13,120 bases of DNA, taken from the NCBI GenBank assembly GCA_948467695.1, contig CAOKFJ010000018.1, forward strand, positions 1 to 13,120. The letters run 5' to 3'. The DNA comes from an uncultured Allobaculum sp. (GTDB lineage: Bacteria; Bacillota_I; Bacilli_A; Erysipelotrichales; Erysipelotrichaceae). Position numbers and translations under genes: made by a program. The notes below the pieces were generated by a model. That model was not told where the DNA came from and made no database searches. It saw only the letters and a program-made list of their open reading frames with translations. Positions 5,714-13,120 of this stretch are shown here, piece by piece; positions within the stretch are counted from its first letter, which is position 1; the number at the start of each line of letters is the position of its first letter.

Positions 5714-6421
5714 ATGTACTATCCCTACCGCTACGGATTTGGCTGGCATATTGATTCAGGGTACTTATGGGTCCTTGCCGCAATGCTGCTTTCCATGCTG
5801 GCGTCCATGTGGGTTCAGTCCACTTTCCGTAAATATTCCCGCGTTCCCTCCACCATGTCCGGCTATCAAGCCGCCCGCTATGTGCTCGATCACAATGGAC
5901 TGAACGATGTGCGCATTCAGCGCATCCGCGGCAATTTGAGCGACAACTACAATCCGCGCACCAAAGTGCTGTCTCTTTCCGATTCCACGTATGACAACTA
6001 TTCCGCCGCCGCGGTCGGGGTTGCCTGTCATGAAGCGGGTCACGCTATTCAGGATGCGCGTCACTATCTGCCCAACCGCATTCGCGGCGCGCTCGTCCCC
6101 ATCGTCAACATCGGCTCATCCGCCGCCATTCCTCTCTTTCTGATCGGTCTTTTTCTCGATCTTACCGGTCTGATGTGGGTCGGCATTATTCTGTTCTCGT
6201 TCTCTCTGATTTTTGGTCTGGTCACTCTTCCTGTTGAGTTCAACGCCAGTTCCCGCGCGCTTAACACGCTCAAAAACGATCCGGCATTTACCCGAAGCGA
6301 CTACGAGGGCGCAAAAAAAGTGCTGATCGCAGCGGCATGCACATATGTCGCCAGTGTATTCGTTTCTCTTGCGCAGCTTGCCCGCTATATCGGCTTTGCC
6401 AAACGCAGAGACAACGACTAG
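5714..6421 (+). CDS. YugP-like membrane zinc metalloprotease
   Basis: A 235-residue member of the Zn_peptidase_2 (YugP) family, a membrane-bound peptidase of unclear substrate. The start at 5714 is chosen because AGAAAGGA lies 9 bases upstream and the protein then begins MYYPYRYGFG, close to the usual YugP start; the frame is open for 29 more codons upstream but without a site. A membrane helix spans about 17-36. The zinc motif HEAGH is at 106-110 in VACHEAGHAIQDA, with E175 in TLPVEFNASSRA as the likely third ligand. Further membrane helices lie at about 127-172 and 203-225. Length is typical (about 225-235). It is a single gene between the feoAB terminator and its own terminator, with a large leader hairpin upstream. 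Confidence 0.93.
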   Translation: MYYPYRYGFGWHIDSGYLWVLAAMLLSMLASMWVQSTFRKYSRVPSTMSGYQAARYVLDHNGLNDVRIQRIRGNLSDNYNPRTKVLSLSDSTYDNYSAAAVGVACHEAGHAIQDARHYLPNRIRGALVPIVNIGSSAAIPLFLIGLFLDLTGLMWVGIILFSFSLIFGLVTLPVEFNASSRALNTLKNDPAFTRSDYEGAKKVLIAAACTYVASVFVSLAQLARYIGFAKRRDND

Positions 6422-6481
6422 CGTACGATTGCGCAGCCATTCCATCATGGAATTCACATCACAAGAATCCAGTCACATGCA

Positions 6482-6514
6482 AAAAGGACAGAGTTTTTCG
6501 GCTCTGTCCTTTTC
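6482..6514. terminator. Bidirectional terminator
   Basis: AAAAGGACAGAG (6482-6493) pairs perfectly with CTCTGTCCTTTT (6502-6513). It has T-runs in both directions and lies between the stops of the converging genes at 6421 and 6575, so it can end both. Confidence 0.92.
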
Positions 6515-6574
6515 ATATGCATTACGTTACGGATTCTTTACTGATTGGCGATGACACCTGGATCGATGCCTGCG

Positions 6575-7534
6575 CTAGTGTGATTCATAGTACTTGATCG
6601 AATCCTGCAGCTCATCCAGACGGCTGGTCATTTCCTTGAAGTCGTCCTGCTGTTCTTTCTGCTGGTGAGTGACCAGAAAATCAAGCAGATCAGCAGCGGC
6701 TTTATTCGTCTGTACAGAACGGTCGTAGTATTTTTTCAGGATTTCCAGATTATGGCCGACCTGCACATATTCACGTGCCGCTTTGAGGTTGTTGGCGGAC
6801 ATTTCAACCGCATTGTCCAGCCCGCTGAGATAGCGCGCTTTGCTGATCTTGCTGCCGCCGAAAATTCCATCGAGAATCAGTTCGGAATTTTTGCGGATAT
6901 CAACCAGTTCGTTATGGTTGCTTTCGATGCTGCGCAGCAGATCGCGTTCAATCGACTGCCGGGTTGCCTGACGGGCGCTTTGTGAACTCTTGCGCGGCGG
7001 AATCGGCGCTTTTTTTCCTGTCCTGCTGAAAGCAGGCATGGTGAAGGTTTTGGAGCCCTTCGATGCAGTGAAAGTGGTTGTTTTTGACTGCGGATGCGGC
7101 TGTTTAGGAAGCGGCGCTTTTCGCGCTTCACGCGCAGTTGAATGCTGCGGATTTTCTGAGGGAATCGGTTCAAGTTTTCCAGCCGCCATACCGAACATCA
7201 CGTTTGCCCAGTGATAGAAATAGCGGGCAATAGGAAAGATGATAAAGAAGACCAGCGCAAAAAACATATACAGAATGCCCAGCAGCACATACACGAAACT
7301 TGGCATCAGAACGGGATGCGCAAACGAGAACATCCGTTCATCAAAATTCGTGTTGCGCGGCTCTTTGCGGGATACATACATGCCGCGCGGCTGAATCGCT
7401 TTAAAAAAATACAAAACATAGTAAATGGAAGGAGCTAGGGTCAGAATCTTGGTAAACAGCCCCATATTCAGAATGATCGCCAGCACGAACAGCACCAGCG
7501 AGGGAATCAAATCTTTTTGAGCCTCATCATGCAT
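6575..7534 (-). CDS. Membrane protein with helical C-terminal domain, unknown function
   Basis: I do not recognise this 319-residue protein with certainty. The start at 7534 has AAAGGGGG about 8 bases upstream; the frame is open for 40 more codons upstream without a site. It has hydrophobic segments at about 9-46 (one or two helices) and 79-103. A basic Pro/Ser/Lys-rich linker (about 125-190, with KAPLPKQPHP and KAPIPPRKSS) follows. The C-terminal part is helical and charged (about 190-319), with LDNAVEMSANNLKAAREYV and a final coiled-coil-like DDFKEMTSRLDELQDSIKYY. The layout faintly recalls XpaC-type proteins, but I cannot support that name. It is divergent from the membrane protein gene at 7824; a -10 TATACT lies 26 bases before its start. 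Confidence 0.75.
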   Translation of the reverse strand: MHDEAQKDLIPSLVLFVLAIILNMGLFTKILTLAPSIYYVLYFFKAIQPRGMYVSRKEPRNTNFDERMFSFAHPVLMPSFVYVLLGILYMFFALVFFIIFPIARYFYHWANVMFGMAAGKLEPIPSENPQHSTAREARKAPLPKQPHPQSKTTTFTASKGSKTFTMPAFSRTGKKAPIPPRKSSQSARQATRQSIERDLLRSIESNHNELVDIRKNSELILDGIFGGSKISKARYLSGLDNAVEMSANNLKAAREYVQVGHNLEILKKYYDRSVQTNKAAADLLDFLVTHQQKEQQDDFKEMTSRLDELQDSIKYYESH

Positions 7535-7560
7535 AACGATGCCCCCTTTCGCTAGAGTGA

Positions 7561-7566
7561 AGTATA
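7561..7566 (-). promoter_or_regulatory. -10 element of the leftward membrane protein gene
   Basis: On the minus strand TATACT differs from TATAAT at one base and lies 26 bases before the ATG at 7534. No clear -35 is seen 16-18 bases upstream. The rest of the 289-base divergent spacer holds an 8-bp inverted repeat, GTTTCCGT (7705-7712) and ACGGAAAC (7733-7740), and nothing else I can name. Confidence 0.4.
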
Positions 7567-7823
7567 CAGATAGACCGTATTCCTTTTGTGAACACGGAAA
7601 CAAATCAGATGATGGACGAGAATTATCATAATCTTTCCCGCATGCATAATCCACACATCCCTGACACTCATATGCAACTTCACCTTAAAGCATGCTATCG
7701 TATTGTTTCCGTCTTAGCAGATTCCCGCCAGAACGGAAACGGTTGCGGATTGTATCCCTTCACTTTATTTGCAAAAAACACATCTTTATTCACAATAGAA
7801 AACAATTAATGGAGAAAAACACT

Positions 7824-8774
7824 ATGAACTGGTTCCTGTACTTTATATGCAATATTGCTCTTTGCGCATTCATCCTTTTAAAAGGCAGCGTTATCCGCTA
7901 CAACGCGCTTCATCATGAAGAGCACGCCGGATGGGCGTACAATCCCCGCTCGCTCGAACTGAGCGGAAAAAGCTGGTATTACGCTCAGGCTGTTTATGGA
8001 AGCACGGCGATCAAATGCGGATGGGCGCTGATCATTCTCAACGTTATCGCCGCTCTGGTTACTGCCGCGCTCCCTCAGATTCTCATTCTTGTCGGCGCCC
8101 TGCTCATGTTCGCGCTTGAAGCCGTTTGCTATTTTGCGATCGGTTTCTGGACCAGACGCAAAGTTATCGACCGCTTTCCGCGCTCGCTCGGCAAATCCAA
8201 ATCCCGCCGTAATGACGATGATGAAGACAAAAACAGCAATGACTCCTCCGCTTCTTCTGAAGATCCAGAAACAGAGCGCACAAAGAACGCAGGCAGCGAT
8301 GATCTGACTGCGACAAACGATTCCAGGAACGCTTCGCAAAACGATTCAGCTCCTGCTTGCACCAGCGCCAAAACAAAAGACACTCCGGCTTCTAATGATC
8401 ATCCAGCTGAACTGACAGGTGATGCAAACGAAACAAAGTCGGAAGAACATGCGCAGAACAGCAAAAACGACGAGAGCGCATCTGCCGCAGACAAGAATAG
8501 CCTCACCGATCCTGCCATCGCGGATACACTTGCGCGCAGCATCCTTGAAGCGCAGCCTCAAAGTCACCACCAGAAATTTCCTCATCGCCGCCAGCATATT
8601 CAAAATGAAATTCGCGGCAATGGCTACGAAGTCGATGAGATTGAAAAGACAGACACTTTCGCTTCATACTCCATCTCTTCCCATGCGACCGCGAAAAATA
8701 CTGCCCGCAGAAAAGCCGCGCCTTGCGGACGGAAAACTCTGTCACGTCAAAAATTTTCGGCATCCAAGGCATAA
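7824..8774 (+). CDS. SdpI-like membrane protein with long charged tail
   Basis: A 316-residue protein. The start at 7824 is preferred because GGAG sits 9 bases upstream; the in-frame ATG at 7809 lacks a site. The first ~110 residues hold membrane helices at about 2-20, 64-82 and 85-108. Between the first two is GWAYNPRSLELSGKSWYYAQ (36-55), which matches the pattern of the SdpI family (G-x-R-T-x-R-S, W and A-x-x-x-x-G) in spacing; in that family the segment precedes two helices. SdpI gives immunity to the SdpC toxin in Bacillus, but most relatives have no known role. Residues ~120-270 are low-complexity and rich in Asp, Glu, Asn, Ser, Ala and Thr, presumably disordered; the last ~45 are basic and Ser/Ala-rich. 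The family link is by eye. Confidence 0.65.
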   Translation: MNWFLYFICNIALCAFILLKGSVIRYNALHHEEHAGWAYNPRSLELSGKSWYYAQAVYGSTAIKCGWALIILNVIAALVTAALPQILILVGALLMFALEAVCYFAIGFWTRRKVIDRFPRSLGKSKSRRNDDDEDKNSNDSSASSEDPETERTKNAGSDDLTATNDSRNASQNDSAPACTSAKTKDTPASNDHPAELTGDANETKSEEHAQNSKNDESASAADKNSLTDPAIADTLARSILEAQPQSHHQKFPHRRQHIQNEIRGNGYEVDEIEKTDTFASYSISSHATAKNTARRKAAPCGRKTLSRQKFSASKA

Positions 8775-8788
8775 AATATCGTTCTGAC

Positions 8789-8840
8789 AAAAAGCAAGCG
8801 AGCGTTCATCTATTCAGAGGTGAACGCTCGCTTGCTTTTT
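8789..8840. terminator. Very strong bidirectional terminator
   Basis: A perfect 20-bp stem (8789-8808 with 8821-8840) surrounds a 12-base loop, starting AAAAAGCAAG and ending CTTGCTTTTT, with A- and T-runs on both sides. It lies 14 bases after the stop at 8774 and can also stop minus-strand transcription from the pseudogene. Confidence 0.95.
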
Positions 8841-8892
8841 ATATCTGGATGTTCCGAAAACACAACATTCCATTTTACGAATGCGTTAACTC

Positions 8893-9582
8893 CTATACTT
8901 CAACAAAATACCGAACTCCAGGCCCCTTTCCCGACTTAACGACATAGTGCTTCTCATAAAGAGTGTTAAAATTCTCTGCATCGTAGCTTTGGGAATTCCT
9001 GTCTGCTGCTGAAGAGCTTTTGAGGATATTGGACCATTTAGACGAACAATATTCAGAATCTTCAACTGATCAGGTGATAATCCGAATGATTCGTGAAGCG
9101 CAGGTAAAGTGATGCTGATCATATCTTTGTGAGAAGAGTTCTTCGAAAGCTTTGAATGTTAAATCTTTTTTCAGTGCCGGAATATCCGTAAAGGAAGTAT
9201 TCATTCCGCGAAGAACAAGATTTTTGTACTCAATGGAACTGACTTCTACTGTAGACGAGTCATTTCGCTTATACGCTTTTCCCTGATAGCAATACGGTGT
9301 TTCAACTCCTTTGCGCACCTCAAGAATGACTACATTATCAGTATCGATTTGAAAGCGAAAATCTGGCCGAGGACGAATGTTGTCGGTGATCTGATTTTCC
9401 AGTTTCAAAATCACCTCCTCCGGATTTTCCACTCCTTTTCTTTGAAGATTATCGGTCACGCCGAAGAGTATCCGACCTGACTCATAATTGGCAAATGCGC
9501 TTACTGTTTTTAAACACGTTTTCGAGACTTCCTGTTTATATTCAAGCGTTCTTGATTCTCTTTCCACATTTTTTCTCCACAT
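8893..9582 (-). pseudogene. Decayed AlbA_2 (Schlafen-type) transcriptional regulator
   Basis: The N-terminal part (9070-9582) encodes an AlbA_2-type domain: ERESRTLEYKQEVSKT, then TVSAFANYESGRILFGVTDN and GKAYKRNDSSTVEVS. After FEELFSQRYD the frame ends in unrelated residues. A second frame (from about 9122) gives the usual C-terminal segment ISITLPAL followed by a winged helix-turn-helix, LSPDQLKILNIVRLNGPISS and KALQQQTGIPKATMQRILT. The wing, LYEKHYVVKSGKGPGVRYFV, lies back in the first frame and ends at 8893. Intact relatives are roughly 400-480 residues, so the central ~200 residues are missing and at least two frame changes are present. The start may be GTG at 9567, with GGAGAA before it, rather than ATG at 9582. 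The surviving N-terminal domain could still bind DNA. Confidence 0.8.
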
Positions 9583-9614
9583 TTATTTTTCATCACTTAA
9601 CAGACGCATCGATC

Positions 9615-9693
9615 TGAGTCTGTTTCAGGTAATAGGCTCAAATAGATGAGTCTGTTTCGCTATAATAGAATCACTTATTTGAGTCTATTTTTC
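9615..9693. repeat. Phased TGAGTCT repeats upstream of the AlbA_2 pseudogene
   Basis: TGAGTCTGTTTC occurs exactly at 9615-9626 and 9647-9658. A third, variant copy TGAGTCTATTTTTC lies at 9680-9693. Starts are 32 and 33 bases apart, about three helical turns. An inverted half, AGGCTCA (9634-9640), faces the second copy. TATTAT (9662-9667, minus strand) lies among them. They sit 33-111 bases before the regulator's start, as expected for an autoregulatory operator. Confidence 0.6.
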
Positions 9694-9755
9694 AAAAATC
9701 GAGCCACTTTAATCGTTCTAGAATACAAATGAATCCTTCCCTCCTGGAAAAGCGA

Positions 9756-9797
9756 AAAAAGTTCTGTATCCACTTGAAATGGCGAACAGAACTTTTT
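9756..9797. terminator. Terminator of the acetyltransferase gene
   Basis: AAAAAGTTCTGT (9756-9767) pairs perfectly with ACAGAACTTTTT (9786-9797). On the minus strand it follows the acetyltransferase stop by about 25 bases and ends in a T-run. Confidence 0.88.
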
Positions 9798-9821
9798 CCT
9801 TATTAAAATATTCTTGTATTT

Positions 9822-10289
9822 CTACAGAATCTTCTCCATACCGATTTTCTGCACATTCAAATCCAGAGATTCATAAAACCTCAGCGCAGACGCATTGTCT
9901 GCCCAGACATTGAGGGTGACGTTGTAACAGCCGTTTTCTCTGGCAAACGCGCAGACATACTCATAAAGCTGTCTGCCGATATGCTGGTGACGGCTGTTCT
10001 GATCTACACACAGATCGTCAATGTACAGCGTTTTGATATCGGTAAGGATATGGCTGTCCAGGTGCTGCTGGAAAATGCAGAACGCATAGCCTCTTACTTT
10101 GCCTTCGCCATCTTCAAACACGAACACCGGCGTTTTCGGATTATGGAGAATTTCATCCACCTCCTGCTCGGTGTATTTTTTCGACCCGGCAACGAACAGA
10201 TCGGGACGGGCATCCTGATGCACTTTGCCGACCTGATAGAGCAGATCGATCAGTACGGGAATATCGCTGGTTTGTGCTTTGCGAATCAT
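9822..10289 (-). CDS. GNAT-family N-acetyltransferase
   Basis: A 155-residue cytosolic enzyme expected to move an acetyl group from acetyl-CoA to an amine. The N-terminus MIRKAQTSDIPVLIDLLYQV is the standard GNAT opening. VFVFEDGEGKVRGYAFCIFQ forms the central strands. Motif A is LYIDDLCVDQNSRHQHIGRQ (88-107), with His in place of the first glycine of the R-x-x-G-x-G signature. The C-terminal NVWADNASALRFYESLDL (127-144) is the usual motif B. The substrate cannot be read from the sequence. GGAGGTAAAAG directly before the ATG fixes the start at 10289. It stands alone between terminators. Confidence 0.93.
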   Translation of the reverse strand: MIRKAQTSDIPVLIDLLYQVGKVHQDARPDLFVAGSKKYTEQEVDEILHNPKTPVFVFEDGEGKVRGYAFCIFQQHLDSHILTDIKTLYIDDLCVDQNSRHQHIGRQLYEYVCAFARENGCYNVTLNVWADNASALRFYESLDLNVQKIGMEKIL

Positions 10290-10451
10290 CTTTTACCTCC
10301 ATGAAAATTCATTTGACGCAAACTGGCTCATGCCAGAATCCGCTTCCTTTATGCCTTGAATGGCTCATACTTTACGCCTTCATCTTCATATTGAAAGCAT
10401 TTCACGCGAATCGGTTGAGAATCCAAGTCAATCCCTTTTCATTTTGTAGAG

Positions 10452-10493
10452 AAAAAACGCTTCTTTCCCATAAAGGAAAAAAGCGGTTTTTTT
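10452..10493 (-). terminator. Terminator of the intact serine protease gene
   Basis: CGCTTCTTTCC (10458-10468) pairs with GGAAAAAAGCG (10475-10485) with one mismatch, flanked by A- and T-runs. It is about 40 bases beyond the stop at 10531 on the minus strand. The remaining spacer to 10290 shows no gene I can support. Confidence 0.85.
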
Positions 10494-10530
10494 AAACATT
10501 CCTGAAAACGGTGCGTATTCAGCCGATCGA

Positions 10531-12072
10531 TCAGCGGGCATCAAAAGCGATGCCTTCGCCTTTCCAGCCAAGTTTGACCAGATGCTGGTATTCGGCTTTG
10601 CTGGTGGTGAAATGATGCGCTCCCGCCTGCTTGGCATTGGGATTGTACAGACGGTAGACCATCTGGTGGGCATGCTGGGTGGATGGCGCATACCACATGA
10701 TCTCTTCACCGCGCCAGCCAAGTTTGCACAGCGCATTGTACTCACGAAGATCAGTCGTGTAGTGGTGATCGCCCGCGTTCGGATTGTACAGACGATAAAC
10801 CGGTGTAACCGCGTACTGGCCTTCTCCGTTTCTCCATGCCAGGCCTTCATACTGCCAGCCTACTTTGATCAGGTATTTGACTTCCGTGTAGTTCATTGTA
10901 TAGACATGCTCGCCGGAATTGGGATTGTAGCAGCGGTATACCGGAGATTCCACCTGGTTTTCTTCGGTCTTGCCATCCTTGCTCATAAAGCAGTGGTCGA
11001 TGACATTCAGGTAATCGAGTGTGAACCGGACACCTCCGCCCCACTGGTAAGGTCTGCCGGATCGGATGTCTTCATAGTTGTACCCATACAGCGCCACGGC
11101 TTCATTTGAGGCGTTCATCACCGGAGATCCGCTCTGACCGCCTGAGCCGGTGACATCGGATTCGAGCACTCGACCGGACACTTTTGTTTTTGTACTCCAG
11201 TCTTCGTACTGATTCATCCCGGTATCATCGCCTCTAGCCAGTCCGGGATAGCCGCTCAGATGGACTTTCGCGTCGCGTCCAGCTGCGCTCGATAAGCGGA
11301 TGTAGCTGTATGCCTGTTTGGATTCAGGGACCTGAATGATCGCGTAATCGCTGGAGGACTGTTCGTCCATGTCATAAACAGCATCGATATACTGCTGCGA
11401 TACGCCCAGACGGAGCGGTGTTTCATCGGAATCAATCGTTCCGAAATACGCGCCGTTGATATCGCTTCCGCGCTCGATAATCAGTCGGGTAAGATACCCC
11501 ATGTTTTCTTCATGATCGTACAGGCAGTGCGCGCAGGTGAGAATTTCGGTAGGTGAAATGAAAAATCCTGTTCCGATATATTCCTGATCCTGCCCGTATC
11601 TGTCCTGGAAGACCATATACATTTTGCAGATCGACGCGTACGGATAGATTCTTGTGTCTTTCACGCGCGTTCTGTCATCTCGCCACCAGGGCGTATTGTA
11701 TGGCAGAGACTGAAACGTAATACCAGGTGTTCCGCCATCGCGAAGCTGATGCTGCTCGCACGCGAACGATTTTTTCGCGCTGGCGATGACATCCTGCGCC
11801 GAACGTTTCGATGTTTTACTGTTCTGCGCGCCAAGTGTATAGTCGGCTAATGCCGCTTGATCCTGTTCAGGATTCAGCGCTTCATCGAAAATGATGGGGT
11901 CAGACTGATCTTCGCCAAAGTTGGTTTCCATTTCATTGGGTTCTTCAGTAACCATCGTCTCGTCAAACGATGCATCCTCATTTGCCAGAATCGGCGCGCT
12001 GCCCGCCAGTGCTCCAAATGCGAGAACAGCACTGAGCATCAGCTCGACAGCTTTTGATCTTGTGTGTTTCAT
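10531..12072 (-). CDS. Secreted trypsin-like (V8-type) serine protease with three DUF5648 repeats
   Basis: A 513-residue exported endopeptidase. The start at 12072 gives a clear signal peptide (KHTRSK, then a hydrophobic run to APILA, cut probably after A30). The upstream extension of the frame would bury the signal. A GAGAGAG run just upstream is a weak ribosome binding site. An acidic pro-like segment follows (31-75). The protease domain has His182 in EILTCAHCLYDH, Asp242 in SSSDYAIIQVPE and Ser314 in GSGGQSGSPVMN, the order of V8/glutamyl endopeptidase relatives. Three C-terminal repeats of ~45 residues start at about 378, 425 and 472. Each has VYRxYNPN, a His-His/Val-Tyr/Phe-T motif and GWxxEG. 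The repeats may bind surfaces or glycans, but their role is not known. A disrupted paralogue lies upstream on the same strand. Confidence 0.93.
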   Translation of the reverse strand: MKHTRSKAVELMLSAVLAFGALAGSAPILANEDASFDETMVTEEPNEMETNFGEDQSDPIIFDEALNPEQDQAALADYTLGAQNSKTSKRSAQDVIASAKKSFACEQHQLRDGGTPGITFQSLPYNTPWWRDDRTRVKDTRIYPYASICKMYMVFQDRYGQDQEYIGTGFFISPTEILTCAHCLYDHEENMGYLTRLIIERGSDINGAYFGTIDSDETPLRLGVSQQYIDAVYDMDEQSSSDYAIIQVPESKQAYSYIRLSSAAGRDAKVHLSGYPGLARGDDTGMNQYEDWSTKTKVSGRVLESDVTGSGGQSGSPVMNASNEAVALYGYNYEDIRSGRPYQWGGGVRFTLDYLNVIDHCFMSKDGKTEENQVESPVYRCYNPNSGEHVYTMNYTEVKYLIKVGWQYEGLAWRNGEGQYAVTPVYRLYNPNAGDHHYTTDLREYNALCKLGWRGEEIMWYAPSTQHAHQMVYRLYNPNAKQAGAHHFTTSKAEYQHLVKLGWKGEGIAFDAR

Positions 12073-12101
12073 GCAACTCTCTCTTTCTTTTTTCGTATGG
12101 T

Positions 12102-12129
12102 GCCGGCATATGCACGCGCCTTTGCCGGC
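12102..12129. repeat. Paired GCCGGC sites in the protease leader
   Basis: GCCGGC occurs at 12102-12107 and 12124-12129. Each is palindromic, and the two can also pair with each other around a 16-base loop in the RNA leader, about 30 bases before the protease start. Confidence 0.4.
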
Positions 12130-12134
12130 CTGTC

Positions 12135-12156
12135 TCTTTGAATGGCCATTCAAAGA
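12135..12156. promoter_or_regulatory. 22-bp perfect palindrome, likely operator of the protease
   Basis: The half-site TCTTTGAATGG (12135-12145) is followed directly by its exact reverse complement (12146-12156). It lies 63 bases before the protease start and some 15 bases downstream of the proposed -10. A perfect, unspaced palindrome of this length next to a promoter suggests a dimeric repressor site; the regulator is unknown. Confidence 0.6.
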
Positions 12157-12170
12157 AGGGTGTCGCCTTC

Positions 12171-12179
12171 AATATATCA
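12171..12179 (-). promoter_or_regulatory. Extended -10 promoter of the protease gene
   Basis: On the minus strand TGATATATT matches the extended -10 TGnTATAAT with one mismatch. No -35 at normal distance is seen; TTGTCA (12190-12195) is too close, at 13 bases. Transcription would start near 12164, just before the palindrome. Confidence 0.45.
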
Positions 12180-12243
12180 GCCGTTTTTCTGACAAAAAGT
12201 TTGCGCTCTTTGTCTTATCCCATCGAAAACACTTTATCGATAA

Positions 12244-12276
12244 AAATCCGCATATTCCGAATAAATATGCGGATTT
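12244..12276 (-). terminator. Terminator of the disrupted protease paralogue
   Basis: AAATCCGCATATT (12244-12256) pairs perfectly with AATATGCGGATTT (12264-12276), with a T-run beyond on the minus strand. It lies about 100 bases after the stop at 12379 and insulates the downstream protease gene. The 306-base gap holds this, the palindrome and the promoter, and no gene. Confidence 0.88.
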
Positions 12277-12378
12277 AATTTAATATTCAGCGAAGATGAT
12301 ATATCGCAAATTCATTCTTAATATTTAAAATCGGATTCTCTTTATTGTTCGCTCCGGATTGCAGAAATATCGCGGTGA

Positions 12379-13120
12379 TCAGCGGGCATTGAATGCCGTA
12401 CCTTCGCCTTTCCAGCCGATTCTACAGAGATGGTCGTATTCGGATTTGTTTGTGGTGAAATGATGCGCGCCTGCCTTTTTGGCATTCGGGTTGTACAGAC
12501 GGTAAACCTTGCTGTAGCTGCGGGAGTCCTTCCGCGCATACCAGACAATCCCCTCGCCTCTCCATCCAAGATTTCGAAGCGCGTTGTATTCTCTGACGCT
12601 TGTCGTGTAGTGATGATCGCCTGCATTGTGATTGTACAGACGGTATACCGGAACACGCCCGCTTGTTTCGTCTTCATTGCGCCATGCCATACCTTCATAT
12701 GTCCAGCCCACACGAATCAGATTTTTCACTTCGAAGTAGTTTTGCGTGTAGACATGCTCGCCGGAGTTCGGATTGTAGCAGCGGTAGACGGGCGACTCAA
12801 TATAATTCTCATCGCCAAACGATTTATCGAGCGTATACAGCACATCGAGTGTAAAGCGAACGCCGCCGCACCACTGCAGATCCATCCACTTTGCCGCGTA
12901 CGCATCCCATTTGCTGTAGCCATAGCCATGTATCGCGACCGCTTCGTTGTTTGCCGTAAGGATCGGCGAGCCGCTCTGTCCGCCCGATCCGGTCACATCG
13001 CTTTCCAGACGCGGACCATCGATTTTTGATTTTGTGCTCCAGTCTTCGTACTGGTTCAGACCGGAATCGCTTCAAAACGATGTCATATATTGTCGCATAT
13101 TGACTGTCGATGTCTGATAT
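12379..13120 (-). pseudogene. Disrupted paralogue of the DUF5648 serine protease (runs off the window)
   Basis: The open frame from 13071 to 12379 gives SDSGLNQYEDWSTKSKIDGP, the serine motif TGSGGQSGSPILT, and three DUF5648 repeats (VYRCYNPNSGEHVYTQNYFE and so on), closely parallel to residues ~283-513 of the intact protease. An in-frame TGA lies at 13072-13074. Upstream, a different frame gives DIDSQYATIYDI, matching residues ~222-235 (VSQQYIDAVYDM) of the paralogue. The ~45 residues between them, including the segment with catalytic Asp242, are absent, and the frame shifts at the junction. The internal ATG at 12996 has no evident function. The 5' part is beyond the window. The gene probably gives no active protease. 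Confidence 0.82.

Noticed and set aside
10349..10435. Minus-strand frame ending FQYEDEGVKYEPFKA between protease and acetyltransferase
   Set aside because: About 28 codons without a start codon. It could be the remnant of a gene tail but is too short to support.
12824..13075. Minus-strand 83-codon frame starting MKRFRSEPVRRLEH
   Set aside because: It is the out-of-frame reading produced by the frameshift in the second protease copy; the true protein continues in the other frame.

Overview
The window reads as a chromosomal stretch from a low-to-mid GC Gram-positive bacterium (Bacillota). Strong AGGAGG-type ribosome binding sites, hairpin-plus-U terminators after most genes, an FeoA/FeoB pair with a short FeoB, a YugP-type membrane metalloprotease and secreted V8-like proteases ending in DUF5648 repeats all fit this. 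The mix suggests an Erysipelotrichia-like gut organism, but that is inference from family memory, not a measured placement.

Layout. Bases 1-87 hold the last 28 codons of a plus-strand gene, probably another DUF5648-repeat protein, with a terminator at 134-170. Bases ~245-2460 are an insertion sequence on the minus strand: a zinc-ribbon helper (DUF6431-like) followed by an ISL3-family DDE transposase, with a large hairpin at each end. Bases ~2540-2880 have no convincing protein gene but hold a GC-rich, highly self-complementary block that folds on paper into a multi-helix structure. This is the best candidate here for an undescribed element. Bases 3047-5392 hold the ferrous-iron uptake operon feoA-feoB with a recognisable promoter and a terminator. 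A YugP-like zinc metalloprotease (5714-6421) follows, preceded by an attenuator-like leader hairpin.

From 6575 to 8774 two divergent membrane proteins of unknown role face away from each other. One has a basic linker and a helical tail; the other has an SdpI-like membrane part and a ~195-residue charged, disordered tail. Bases 8893-9582 are the decayed remains of an AlbA_2/Schlafen-type regulator, with a repeat array upstream of it. A GNAT acetyltransferase lies at 9822-10289. The right end (10531-13120) holds two minus-strand paralogues encoding trypsin-like serine proteases with three C-terminal DUF5648 repeats. The first is intact, with a signal peptide and a complete His-Asp-Ser triad. 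The second is disrupted by a deletion plus frameshift that removes the catalytic Asp region.

No tRNA, rRNA or CRISPR array was seen. Most intergenic gaps carry strong bidirectional terminators, so the genes appear to be mainly single transcription units apart from feoAB and the two-gene insertion sequence.
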